DNA of 22,255 nucleotides, taken from Candidatus Methylomirabilis sp. GTDB taxonomy: Bacteria > Patescibacteriota > Patescibacteriia > DYHP01. The translations under genes were made by a program, and so were the position numbers. The notes beneath the pieces are model-generated. The model saw only the letters and a program-made list of their open reading frames with translations, was not told where the DNA came from and searched no databases. The DNA lies in the NCBI GenBank assembly GCA_020724105.1, contig DYHP01000012.1:1-22255 (forward strand), given 5' to 3'. Positions within the stretch are counted from its first letter, which is position 1; the number at the start of each line of letters is the position of its first letter. Below are positions 1-7,172 of the stretch, piece after piece.

Positions 1-769
1 GCGATTTCAATTATCTGCCTTACGCGGGAAAGAGCGACGAAAAAGTCCCGACAATAATCCTGCCTTTGGCGGAAACAAAAATATTTTTTAAAGTTTCGCC
101 GATGTCTCTTTCGGATAATTGGTGCCCCGGCTGCCCGGCGTTGGTGCTGTCGCCCAAAAGCGCCAACACTCCTCGCTCTCCCAAACGCACCATTTTGGCG
201 AATTCGGCAACCAGCCCGTCGATTGGCGCGTAGTCAAATTTCCAGTCGCCGGTATGCGCCACCGCGCCTTCGGGGGTGTGAATAACCACGGCCATCGAAT
301 CAGGAATATTGTGGTTGACTCTGAAAAATTCAATTTGGAATCTGCCTAAATTAAATTTGTCGTCCAATTTGACTTCCTGTAATTTCAGCGGCAAGGACTT
401 GAAATCCTCCTGCCTTTTGCGGATTATCGCCGCGGTGAACGGCAGGGTGTAAATTATCGGATTTCCCAATTCGGCTATCAAATGCGGAATGGCGCCGATG
501 TGATCGTAGTGGCCGTGAGTTATTATTACGCCGCGGATATTTTTTGCCTTTGATTTCAAATAACTCACATTGGGAATAATGTAATCAATCCCCGGCATAT
601 CTTCTTCGGGGAATTGCAAACCCATATCAATAATAACAATGTCGTTTTTGTATTCAACGATTGTCATATTGCGCCCGACTTCCTCTAAACCGCCTAAGAT
701 GGCGACGCGAAGAGGATTTCGCGTCGGAACGCCCTTGTGTCTTTTGAGTTGAGTTCTTCGTTTATGCAT
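1..769 (-). CDS. rnj: Ribonuclease J, 5' part only, with apparent frameshift at window edge
   Basis: Metallo-beta-lactamase/beta-CASP ribonuclease that degrades and matures RNA in the cytoplasm (family knowledge). Seen: a basic N-terminal extension (residues 1-20), HGHYDH zinc motif at 85-90, NHNIPDS around 153, and HTGDWKFD at 172-179, then GDSTNA. The frame stops at a TAA at 20-22 after about 249 residues, whereas the family is about 550 or more. Adding one base to the GGG run at 26-28 would remove the stop and read RVRQIIEI to position 1, which fits the start of the beta-CASP region of RNase J. So this is a full-length gene with a one-base loss, either real or an assembly error, and its remainder lies outside the window. 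The start ATG (767-769) precedes the basic extension; no clear ribosome binding site is visible, only AT-rich sequence. Confidence 0.88.
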
Positions 770-907
770 AAAAATTTTTTAATTTTCAATTTTTAATTTT
801 TAATGAAATTTTTAATGTCTTAATTTTTAAACCTTTAGAATTGTTTTGAAATTTAAAATTTTAAATTAAATAAAAATTAAAAATTTCAAATTAAAAATTA
901 TTTAATA
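770..907. repeat. AT-rich low-complexity spacer
   Basis: Spacer between the RNase J start and the tRNA locus, made almost entirely of degenerate repeats of taattttta / aaaattaaa type. I see no ORF, no convincing -35/-10 pair and no GC-rich hairpin. It must hold the RNase J promoter if that gene is not read through from the tRNA. Confidence 0.6.
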
Positions 908-1079
908 TGCCGCGGGCGGGATTCGAACCCACACATCCTTACGATTATCCCGATAAAATGGGCGGGGAGGGAGTTGAACCCTCAAGCCTCGCGGCATACG
1001 GCCCTGAACCGTACGTGTTTGCCAATTTCACCACCCGCCCATTTTATCGGGACGCGTCTCCCAATTCCGCCACCGCGGC
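908..1079 (-). tRNA. Leu-type tRNA interrupted in its anticodon loop by another tRNA
   Basis: Outer tRNA structure read on the minus strand. Acceptor GCCGCGG (1079-1073) pairs perfectly with CCGCGGC (915-909), with discriminator A at 908. The D-arm region reads GCGGAATTGGGAGACGC, typical of tRNA-Leu. The T-arm GTGGGTTCGAATCCCGC is at 932-916, and a class II variable arm (ATC, loop, GAT) precedes it. The anticodon stem TCCCG/CGGGA (1052-1048 with 952-948) encloses ATAAAAT, then a whole second tRNA (959-1040), then ATTTTAT. No 7-base loop built from the two flanking segments gives a Leu anticodon, so the decoding identity is unknown. It may be a dead tRNA, a split/processed tRNA, or a scaffold. 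CCA is not encoded. Its 5' end lies 2 bases after the stop codon of the upstream binding-protein gene. Confidence 0.65.
959..1040 (-). tRNA. tRNA-Leu(CAG), nested inside the outer tRNA
   Basis: Complete class II tRNA. Acceptor GGGCGGG (1040-1034) pairs with CCCGCCC (966-960); discriminator A at 959. D-arm GTGAAATTGGCAAACAC; anticodon stem TACGG/CCGTA with loop TTCAGGG, giving anticodon CAG (plus-strand bases 1004-1006); variable arm of about 12 bases; T-arm GAGGGTTCAACTCCCTC. CCA is not encoded, so the CCA-adding enzyme must supply it. The acceptor stem is extended outward by a 12-bp perfect inverted repeat belonging to the outer tRNA's anticodon stem and loop, giving about 19 continuous base pairs. 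It should decode CUG. Confidence 0.93.
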
Positions 1080-1081
1080 GT

Positions 1082-2929
1082 CTATTGTCGTATAAAAATT
1101 TTCTTTTCTCTTATAAACCAATTTTCAATGTTGGCGAGGCGGTCGCGAGGCATGGTTATGTATTGAAGATCGATACCCTTAATTTTTTTTGAAACAGGAT
1201 AAATATAAGTTGGGCTGTAGAGAAAAACAGCCGGCGCCTCATCCTCCAAAATATTTTGCAAGGCAATAATTTTTTTTGCGCGTTCAATCAAGTTATTGGT
1301 TTTTCTGATTTCTTCCAAATATTTGTCGGCCAAGGCGTTCGAAAAACCCGACAAATTCAATCCCGGGTCGTCAATCTGAGAGGAATGCCAGTAGGGCAGG
1401 AGGTCTGATTCCGGCCCCAAAATTGCCCCGTAAACCAGCGCGTCGTAAAGGCGCGGCTTGATGACCGCTTTTTGGACTTGGGAAGCGGGAACGGTGCGAA
1501 GGTTTACTTTAATGCCCAGAACCTCCCAATCGTTCCTTAAAATTTCCGCCAGATGATACTGTTCGCCCTGGTCAATGACCGCCAAAGTAATTTCCAGAAC
1601 CGTATTGTTTTTTCTCCTTAAATTGTCTTCCTTTGATTTTTCCCATCCCGCCTTGTTAAGCGTCGCTCCGGCTGTCACTAAATCAAAATCGTATTTTTTC
1701 GCTTCGCTGTTGTATCCGACAAAGCCGCGCGGAATGGGTCCTTGCAATATAAGACCCGTGCCGCCCAACACTTCTTTTAAAATTTTATCTTTGTTTGTGG
1801 CATAAGCCAGCGCCTGCCTCACAAGTTTGTCTCCCAAAACCACATTGCCGCTTTTGAGATTAAAGAAGATGGCCGTGTATTGAGGCAGATTCAGAGAATA
1901 ATAAACAATGTTTTGTTTTTTTGAAACGCCCTTGGCGGACAAAAAATTTATGCCGTCAACCTCGCCGCCCGCCAGCGCCGCTTCCGCTTCCGCGGAATTC
2001 GGATAAAATTTGAAAATCACTCTGTCCAAATACGGTTTTTTGCCGTAAACATCTTCATTTCTTTCCAAAATATACGATTTAATGTCGCCGTTTCTGTCGC
2101 GGGTGAATGATTTGAATTTAAACGACCCCGAACCGATTGGCTTGAGATTCTTTTCGGCCAAAAGCGCGGCAGAAGGCGAGATGCTCGCCCACACGCGCTC
2201 CGGCAAAATGCCGACGGTTAAGATTTGTTTAAAACCGAGGTAAGGTTCCTGCAGATGAAATTTGACGGTGGAATCATCAACTTTCTCCACAATAACGCCT
2301 GAAAACGCCTTGATTAACGGACTGCCGTATTCGCTGTTTTGTATGGCGCTCATGGTAAAGACAACGTCATCCGCCGTCACTGGCTGGCCATCGTGCCACT
2401 TTACGCCTTCTTTCAAATGAAAAGTGTAAGTTTTTAGGTCGCTTGACACTTCGTAATCTTTGGCCAAATCAGGCGAATAACCTTCTTTTGGGTCAAATTT
2501 CAAAAGACCTGAAAAAACAAGCCGCGTCAAGTCCTGGTCAACATCGCTCGCCAAAGAAAACAAGGGATTGATGTAGCGCGGTTTGCCGACCAATCCTTCG
2601 GTGTAAATACCGCCGTAATCCGGCACAATCGCGATGTGGCTCAAGTAAAAACGACCGAGCTGCATTGTTAATGCTCCGAAAAATAAAACCGCAAAAACGA
2701 GAAGCAAAATTTTATCAAAACGATTCAAAACTTTTGGAAGTTTTTTTAATTGGGAAAAAGAGGGAATCTTTTTTTCCTGCAAAGAAAAAATAATCTTTTT
2801 GTCCAAAAGAGTTCGGGAACCAAAAATCTTTTTTAGTTGGCTCCGTCGAGCAATTATAAAACCTTTAGCGATGCTCACTTTTTCTTTGGAAAAACAAATT
2901 GCCCGGTGAAGAAGAGAGGTTGAATCCAT
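1082..2929 (-). CDS. Family-5 (peptide/nickel type) ABC solute-binding protein, membrane anchored
   Basis: Extracytoplasmic substrate-binding component of an oligopeptide-type ABC importer (SBP_bac_5). Seen: about 70 residues of basic cytoplasmic N-terminus, a single membrane segment at about 73-92 (ILLLVFAVLFFGAL), then the binding fold with the family pattern YTFHLKEGVKWHDGQPVTAD and later ILPERVW and ARQAL-like (VRQALAYATNKDKIL) segments. An in-frame TTG lies at 2971, but it would place a perfect hairpin (2946-2963) inside the gene, so the ATG at 2927-2929 is preferred, giving 615 residues. No permease or ATPase genes are adjacent, so the transport partners, if any, are elsewhere. The anchor is a transmembrane helix rather than a lipobox. 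Its stop codon (1082-1084) is 2 bases from the downstream tRNA, implying co-transcription. Substrate is unknown. Confidence 0.87.
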   Translation of the reverse strand: MDSTSLLHRAICFSKEKVSIAKGFIIARRSQLKKIFGSRTLLDKKIIFSLQEKKIPSFSQLKKLPKVLNRFDKILLLVFAVLFFGALTMQLGRFYLSHIAIVPDYGGIYTEGLVGKPRYINPLFSLASDVDQDLTRLVFSGLLKFDPKEGYSPDLAKDYEVSSDLKTYTFHLKEGVKWHDGQPVTADDVVFTMSAIQNSEYGSPLIKAFSGVIVEKVDDSTVKFHLQEPYLGFKQILTVGILPERVWASISPSAALLAEKNLKPIGSGSFKFKSFTRDRNGDIKSYILERNEDVYGKKPYLDRVIFKFYPNSAEAEAALAGGEVDGINFLSAKGVSKKQNIVYYSLNLPQYTAIFFNLKSGNVVLGDKLVRQALAYATNKDKILKEVLGGTGLILQGPIPRGFVGYNSEAKKYDFDLVTAGATLNKAGWEKSKEDNLRRKNNTVLEITLAVIDQGEQYHLAEILRNDWEVLGIKVNLRTVPASQVQKAVIKPRLYDALVYGAILGPESDLLPYWHSSQIDDPGLNLSGFSNALADKYLEEIRKTNNLIERAKKIIALQNILEDEAPAVFLYSPTYIYPVSKKIKGIDLQYITMPRDRLANIENWFIREKKIFIRQ

Positions 2930-2945
2930 TATATAGTAATTTGCT

Positions 2946-2963
2946 CCCCCGATAAATCGGGGG
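2946..2963. repeat. Perfect 8-bp hairpin upstream of the binding-protein gene
   Basis: CCCCCGAT, two bases, ATCGGGGG. It sits 17 bases upstream of the preferred ATG and belongs to the same CCCGA...TCGGG palindrome style seen in several spacers and inside tsaD. There is no T-run on either side, so I do not call it a terminator. Confidence 0.6.
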
Positions 2964-2969
2964 TCGCGC

Positions 2970-3028
2970 AAATTTCGCGAACGAAGTGAGTAAATTTCTA
3001 ATTACATGGAGCGAAGCGACCGAATTTC
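2970..3028. repeat. Imperfect direct repeat of about 27 bp in the secG-SBP spacer
   Basis: Two adjacent copies of a unit reading approximately gaRcgaagYgaSYRaatttctaa(a)tta, beginning near 2979 and near 3008. The second copy runs into the secG stop codon (3028-3030). Diverged tandem duplication; no function apparent. Confidence 0.5.
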
Positions 3029-3258
3029 TAAATTAGTATCCTCACCAACACAGACCCGAAGAAAAGTATTGAAATTACTATTGTAGCATAAAAGAGGATT
3101 TTGTCAAGCCCTCTTTTCGTGCGGAAAATATTGCCTTCGCCGCCGAAAACCGCGCCCAAACCGCTGCCTCTCGCCTGAAGCAAAATCGCCGCAACAAGCA
3201 AAACCGCAAAAATAATCTGAAGGATGTTTAAAATCAGCCCAAGGATTGTTTTATCCAT
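3028..3258 (-). CDS. secG: Protein translocase subunit SecG
   Basis: Small inner-membrane subunit that assists SecYEG-mediated export (family knowledge). The product has 76 residues with two hydrophobic helices (about 5-24 and 53-72) flanking the conserved loop LLQARGSGLGAVFGG and FRTKRGLDKILF, which is diagnostic for SecG. The ATG at 3256-3258 is preferred over an in-frame TTG at 3276, because family members start right before the first helix; no clear Shine-Dalgarno sequence is visible for either. It lies upstream of the binding-protein gene with about 100 bases of repeat-bearing spacer between them. Confidence 0.92.
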   Translation of the reverse strand: MDKTILGLILNILQIIFAVLLVAAILLQARGSGLGAVFGGEGNIFRTKRGLDKILFYATIVISILFFGSVLVRILI

Positions 3259-3325
3259 ATAATGTAAGAATACCAAAACTTCGCCAGAATGTCAACTATT
3301 CTATCGGTATCGAATGCTGATGAAA

Positions 3326-3354
3326 TTTAACACGCGACACAGGATGCGTGTTGA
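3326..3354 (-). other. Stem-loop downstream of the pilin-like gene, possible weak terminator
   Basis: AACACGC and GCGTGTT form a 7-bp stem with a 10-base loop, in the 103-base gap between secG and the stop of the pilin-like gene. On the minus strand it is followed by AAATTTC rather than a T-run, so termination is uncertain. Confidence 0.35.
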
Positions 3355-3361
3355 GTCAAAT

Positions 3362-5308
3362 CTATTTTGCCGAGGGCGACCCACAAATGTAATTACCACC
3401 TTTCTTTTGACAACACAAACCCCACCACCCCTCTTTCTGATCTTCTATAGTATATCTACGTACCATACCGCTCTCCATTCTAAGCGCGCACTCTAACCCT
3501 CGACGACACTCGCCCGGTGGGGGCGAACCGCCCGGTATTGATGTATATCCAACTTTAAAACACGGATCACCATATTCTTGCCCCCCTCGTCCGCAACGAC
3601 CCGTTTTTCCTTGATTATGATCCATAAATTTCTTAGCCGTGTAATCCGGCAACCCGGCCGACCCCGCTCCGCTAACTTTAATACAGTGAACAAGCGCGAT
3701 CTCTCCTCTTATATTTTTTACTTCTGTGGATTTTGGAGGAAAATTATCTTCAACACAACCGCCATTATCAACACAAGGGTATCGTTGCCACCCCCTATTT
3801 GCGCTCTCGCATTTTTTTATTCCGTGCCCAAAGTCAAAACACGATAATCCTTTTTGGCAATCCTCATTCCGCTCGCACGAAGAACCTTCTCTTCCATCAC
3901 TGCACGCCTTCATCGCTCTCCCAAGAAAAGCGGTGCTTCCGCCGGAAACTAAGCATTTTAAACCTTTCTTGCACCCAAAAATCACTTCTTTCCCCTCTTC
4001 GTCCTTTTCTGCCCAACACGAACCGCCTACTTCGCCGCTGCTGCAAACACCCATATTCCCTAAAATCGTGCCGCATTCTCCGCAGCCGATGACAACCTTA
4101 GCTAAATCTCCAACTGAGCCGGTTACTGTCGCCACAACGTCTTTTAAAACGTTGGTCGTCCAATCGTATGCTTTTCCAGCAAAACCTAATTTACTCAAAT
4201 ATTTCGTCTTGGCGTCAAAAAATCTGTCGCACCAATCCTTTTGCTTTGCCTCAAATTTCTTTTTAAAAACCTCGGGGTCAAATGGAACGCAGATATTGCT
4301 CTGGCAATTCGAATCCTTGCCGCAAAAACCGCCCGCTTCCACCGATCCCTCAGCCACCGCATAACAAGACCCTAATGTCCCTTGTAAATTTGCTATCACT
4401 TTTTTAACCGCGTCTTCGAGTTGCGATAGTCCAATGCTTTTCGCCATCTCTTCAGTGGTTGCTTCGCATATTTCTGAGGTCTCCCTGCAAATCTCCGCCC
4501 CCCCGATTACGGCAAAAGTTATTCCACTCATCGTTTTGGTGCCGGGTATCTTAAAAAATAATTTGCCCCCTTTATAAAAAACTTTAGCTGCTGTTGCGCC
4601 TGCCTTTTTTGCGGAAATAACAAATTTTCCAAATGAAGCCGGCTCTATAAACATGGCGCCACCTATAGCAGCAAGACTAACATCTGCCGCCGCTCCGGCA
4701 AGAAGCTCTATGCAGGTCACGGACGGAGGCGGATTACACGTGCAACCCTGGCATTCTTTGGCGCATTTTGCGTCGCCGGCGCTTAAATCACCCACAAGAC
4801 ACCATCCCCCAACCTGAAGATTCTCCACATCCACGCATTGGCAATTTATCGGGGTTTGGCCCGCGGGGCAGTCTTCCAGTTGCTCTTTACACCCTGTCCC
4901 CCCCCAAGTTTGGCGAGCGACCGGCTTAATCTCTGGCATTTTTAAACTCAAAATCGCCGGATTGATGGTGTTTAAGATGACATAAGCGCCCAGGGCTAAA
5001 ACAAGGCCGATGACCGCGTCGGTGATTGTGCTTTGCGCGCTGCTGATTTTTCCCCTGTCGCCGGCGGCCGTAATCCACTTAAACCCGCCCCACATGAGCA
5101 TAAAAATAGAAAGGGAAACCGCCAGAGCAATGGCGTAATTGTAAACCCTGGCGATGTACTCCGGCAAGCCGCTAACCGCCTCGCCGAACATGCCTGAAAG
5201 TTGAATGCTTAAATCTTTTTCTTCGGCAAAAACAAGCAGAGGCGTAAAAGCGCTCGCAATCAAAATAAAACCGATAATTAAAATTATGATTCTGCGACGA
5301 GTAAACAT
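3362..5308 (-). CDS. Pilin-like (VirB2/TrbC-type) membrane protein with large Cys-rich extracellular tail
   Basis: N-terminus: signal peptide at about 1-28 (basic FTRRR, hydrophobic core, VFA before EE), then two membrane helices at about 57-75 and 97-113 around the segment WGGFKWITAAGDRGKISSAQ. This arrangement matches the VirB2/TrbC-like pilin proteins that are common in Patescibacteria. Unlike a simple pilin of about 100 residues, this 648-residue protein continues with roughly 500 residues holding about 38 cysteines, in clusters such as CGKDSNCQSNIC and CERNEDCQKGLSC, reminiscent of disulfide-rich secreted domains. Ala/Gly-rich hydrophobic stretches near 210-230 and 255-275 might be further membrane segments. 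The ATG at 5306-5308 is chosen; an upstream GTG in frame (5338) lies inside palindromic element copy A. Function unknown; a surface or attachment role is inference only. Confidence 0.75.
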   Translation of the reverse strand: MFTRRRIIILIIGFILIASAFTPLLVFAEEKDLSIQLSGMFGEAVSGLPEYIARVYNYAIALAVSLSIFMLMWGGFKWITAAGDRGKISSAQSTITDAVIGLVLALGAYVILNTINPAILSLKMPEIKPVARQTWGGTGCKEQLEDCPAGQTPINCQCVDVENLQVGGWCLVGDLSAGDAKCAKECQGCTCNPPPSVTCIELLAGAAADVSLAAIGGAMFIEPASFGKFVISAKKAGATAAKVFYKGGKLFFKIPGTKTMSGITFAVIGGAEICRETSEICEATTEEMAKSIGLSQLEDAVKKVIANLQGTLGSCYAVAEGSVEAGGFCGKDSNCQSNICVPFDPEVFKKKFEAKQKDWCDRFFDAKTKYLSKLGFAGKAYDWTTNVLKDVVATVTGSVGDLAKVVIGCGECGTILGNMGVCSSGEVGGSCWAEKDEEGKEVIFGCKKGLKCLVSGGSTAFLGRAMKACSDGREGSSCERNEDCQKGLSCFDFGHGIKKCESANRGWQRYPCVDNGGCVEDNFPPKSTEVKNIRGEIALVHCIKVSGAGSAGLPDYTAKKFMDHNQGKTGRCGRGGQEYGDPCFKVGYTSIPGGSPPPGECRRGLECALRMESGMVRRYTIEDQKEGWWGLCCQKKGGNYICGSPSAK

Positions 5309-5311
5309 AAA

Positions 5312-5403
5312 ATTATAGAAGCCAGAAAACGCCACCACAACGCTATTTTACGTCAGATTTTTGGCGTCTTATGGCGTAGTTATGGCGTGAATTGGCGATT
5401 TAC
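5312..5403 (-). repeat. Palindromic promoter-like element, copy A
   Basis: About 92 bp, oriented towards the pilin-like gene. It starts TAAATCGCC, has repeated ACGCCA/TGGCGT modules forming imperfect inverted arms, and ends in GCG-TTGTGG, 17 bases, TATAAT (5312-5317), with the start ATG three bases further. Aligns along its length with copies B (10744-10833) and C (16214-16308). Confidence 0.75.
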
Positions 5404-5425
5404 ATATATTATACCAAACTCCCGC

Positions 5426-5470
5426 AAATAAAAAAACCCCGCAGTAGAACACTTCATGTTCACTACGGGG
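5426..5470 (-). terminator. Rho-independent terminator, second of two
   Basis: On the minus strand CCCCGTAGTGAACA, loop, TGTTCTACTGCGGGG forms a strong, slightly imperfect stem followed by seven T. It lies about 170 bases after the first terminator, so it must stop either read-through or a separate short transcript. Confidence 0.85.
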
Positions 5471-5635
5471 CAAGCGGCCTGTTTTTTATACCAATCGCCC
5501 CTTCTGTACCCTGAAACATTCCTCTTCCAGTCTCCCAATCCGATCTTCCAATCTTCCAATTTCTCTAATCTCCCATTAAGGCCTCTGTTTGAAGCAAGGG
5601 TCCTGACGAAAAGTCAAACTTCCAATCGAAGCGCT

Positions 5636-5673
5636 GAAAAAAATAAAAAACGACCTGGATAACCCGGGTCGTT
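5636..5673 (-). terminator. Rho-independent terminator of the M16 peptidase gene
   Basis: On the minus strand AACGACC...GGTCGTT (7-bp stem with a further pairing CGGG/TCCA region) followed by TTTTTTATTTTTTT, starting 7 bases after the stop codon of the peptidase gene. Confidence 0.9.
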
Positions 5674-5680
5674 GAGTATG

Positions 5681-6961
5681 CTAAATTTTCTCCAATTTGA
5701 TATTCGGAGGGGCGAGGACGGAAACCGTCCATTTGGAACGCGACGGGGAAATGAGCCGATTGATAATGTTTTTAAACCTGCGGGAGTTTAATTTCTCGAT
5801 CACCTTAACGATGTTTTGAAAATCATAAGCAACGTAACCGAACACGAACTTTAAAATTTCTTCGGTGCGAAAATCCAAATTCCACAATTCGTCCTTGTAA
5901 TCGGAAAGAAACAGCGCTTTGGCGATTTCCATATCCCTTTTTCTGACGAGTTTTGAGTTTAGCGAACGAATTTCCTCAAATATGGCCTTCAACATCTTGG
6001 AAAATCTCGCGGGGTCAAATCCTTCCACTCCCACATACGCCAAACCGACCTCTCCCCAATTGTTCAAATCGGCGGAAACATTTTCATAAGTATCCACTTC
6101 CTTGTGACAGAGACGGTAGGTTAATCTAGTGGAACGACCGCCGCATAAAAGCGCGCACCACAAGTATAAAACGGCTATTTCCTCGTCAGTCAACTGATTG
6201 AATTTCAAAATCGGCGCGCCAACCGTTAAATATACTTGGTTTATGCCCTCTTTTCTTTTTACTGTCCAGCGTTTTCGACCGAGAATCTTCACAATCGGCT
6301 CGCGGGTATTTTTAAAATTTCCCTCCAATTTGCCAAAGGTATTTTCTATTGTTTTGATGGTTTTTCGTTCACTAAAATTACCCGAGACAATGATGACGAT
6401 ATTTATGGGTTGGTAATATTGTTTTTTAAAATTAATCATATCGTCTTTAGTGATTTTGCCGACCGACTCGGGCGTTCCGCAGATTTGCCTGTTCAAAACA
6501 GTATTGCCGAAAGTTGCCGGAACAAGAACTTTGTCAACTTGGGATACGTCCGGCTTGTCCTCCTCGTTGCGGATTTCGGTGACGACACCGTTTTTTTCTT
6601 TTTCAAACTCTTCCTCGTCGTAATCAAAACTGCCTATCACTTCAAAAAATATCTCTATCACCTCGGGAAGAAATTTTGGCAAACAAGTTACCCAGAATTC
6701 GGTGGTTGAATCCTCAGTGCCGCCGTGAGGTTTTATGCCATTTATCTCCAAATCAGCAAAGATTTCGAGCATCTCGCGGAATTCGCTGCTTTTAAAAAAG
6801 AAATGCTCAAGGATGTGGGTGACGCCGAAGATTTGAGGCGGTTCATCGCGATAACCAACATTAATCCCGACCCGAATCGCGCATTTCTCCGCATAAGGCA
6901 AATGCTCCAAAAACACTCTTAAGCCGTTTTTCAAAACAATTTCTTTGATTGTTGATTTCAT
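5681..6961 (-). CDS. M16 family zinc metallopeptidase (processing-peptidase/insulinase fold)
   Basis: Product of 426 residues, the usual size for a single-chain bacterial M16B peptidase. The inverted zinc motif HxxEH is at 49-53 (HILEH), and the third zinc ligand is likely E129 in VVTEIRN, 76 residues later, as the family expects. The C-terminal half is the non-catalytic homologous domain (for example YENVSADLNNWGEVGLAYVG). Start ATG at 6959-6961 has the strongest Shine-Dalgarno in the window (AGGAGG, 7 bases upstream). No signal peptide is seen, so it is predicted cytoplasmic, probably degrading peptides; the substrate is not known. Divergent from uvrA, with a palindromic repeat between them; a clear terminator follows. 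Confidence 0.92.
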   Translation of the reverse strand: MKSTIKEIVLKNGLRVFLEHLPYAEKCAIRVGINVGYRDEPPQIFGVTHILEHFFFKSSEFREMLEIFADLEINGIKPHGGTEDSTTEFWVTCLPKFLPEVIEIFFEVIGSFDYDEEEFEKEKNGVVTEIRNEEDKPDVSQVDKVLVPATFGNTVLNRQICGTPESVGKITKDDMINFKKQYYQPINIVIIVSGNFSERKTIKTIENTFGKLEGNFKNTREPIVKILGRKRWTVKRKEGINQVYLTVGAPILKFNQLTDEEIAVLYLWCALLCGGRSTRLTYRLCHKEVDTYENVSADLNNWGEVGLAYVGVEGFDPARFSKMLKAIFEEIRSLNSKLVRKRDMEIAKALFLSDYKDELWNLDFRTEEILKFVFGYVAYDFQNIVKVIEKLNSRRFKNIINRLISPSRSKWTVSVLAPPNIKLEKI

Positions 6962-6991
6962 TTCGCGCCTCCTAAATTTTTAAAGAACATA

Positions 6992-7068
6992 ACGCAGGCT
7001 AAAGCCTGCGGCTACATTAAGTCAGTTACATTAAAAAAATCAATGTAGCCGCAACCTTTAGGTTGCGT
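6992..7068. repeat. MITE-like inverted repeat between the M16 gene and uvrA
   Basis: Two 27-bp arms (6992-7018 and 7042-7068) that are inverted copies with about four mismatches, sharing GCGGCTACATT at the inner edge and ACGCA at the outer. Each arm contains its own small hairpin (GCAGGCTAAAGCCTGC; GCAACCTTTAGGTTGC). The spacer is 23 bp. Compensating changes inside the small hairpins suggest the RNA or cruciform shape is maintained. Confidence 0.75.
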
Positions 7069-7135
7069 AAATGGAGATTTAGAATTTTCAATGCATGAAC
7101 TCTTCTATATTAGATTCTACAACACTTAGGACTCC

Positions 7136-7163
7136 TTGACAAATTGACAAAATGAAATATAAT
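7136..7163 (+). promoter_or_regulatory. uvrA promoter, giving a near-leaderless mRNA
   Basis: TTGACA (7136-7141), 16-base spacer, TATAAT (7158-7163), both perfect consensus. Nine bases separate the -10 box from the ATG at 7173, so transcription should begin 0-3 bases before the start codon. Confidence 0.85.
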
Positions 7164-7172
7164 GTATTCAAT

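Larger units (their letters stand above)
5404..5680. other. Gene-free spacer with a TATAAT box and two terminators
   Basis: Spacer between the M16 peptidase and the pilin-like gene. It holds two minus-strand terminators (listed separately), a pyrimidine-rich stretch with degenerate cttccaat repeats (about 5521-5565), and, just before element A, a minus-strand TATAAT (5407-5412) without a good -35. No ORF here looks real. Confidence 0.5.

Noticed and set aside
908..1079. Group I intron or BHB-type intron in the outer tRNA
   Set aside because: The insert is fully accounted for by a tRNA; there is no group I core, and no junction of the flanks produces a Leu anticodon.
3726..4364. A 212-codon plus-strand open frame opposite the pilin-like gene
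   Set aside because: Pro/Ser/Lys-rich antisense reading of the Cys-rich region; the minus-strand frame has a signal peptide and ordered helices.
7152..7172. Upstream ATG of uvrA as the start codon
   Set aside because: It lies between the -35 and -10 boxes of a consensus promoter, so it would not be transcribed from that promoter.
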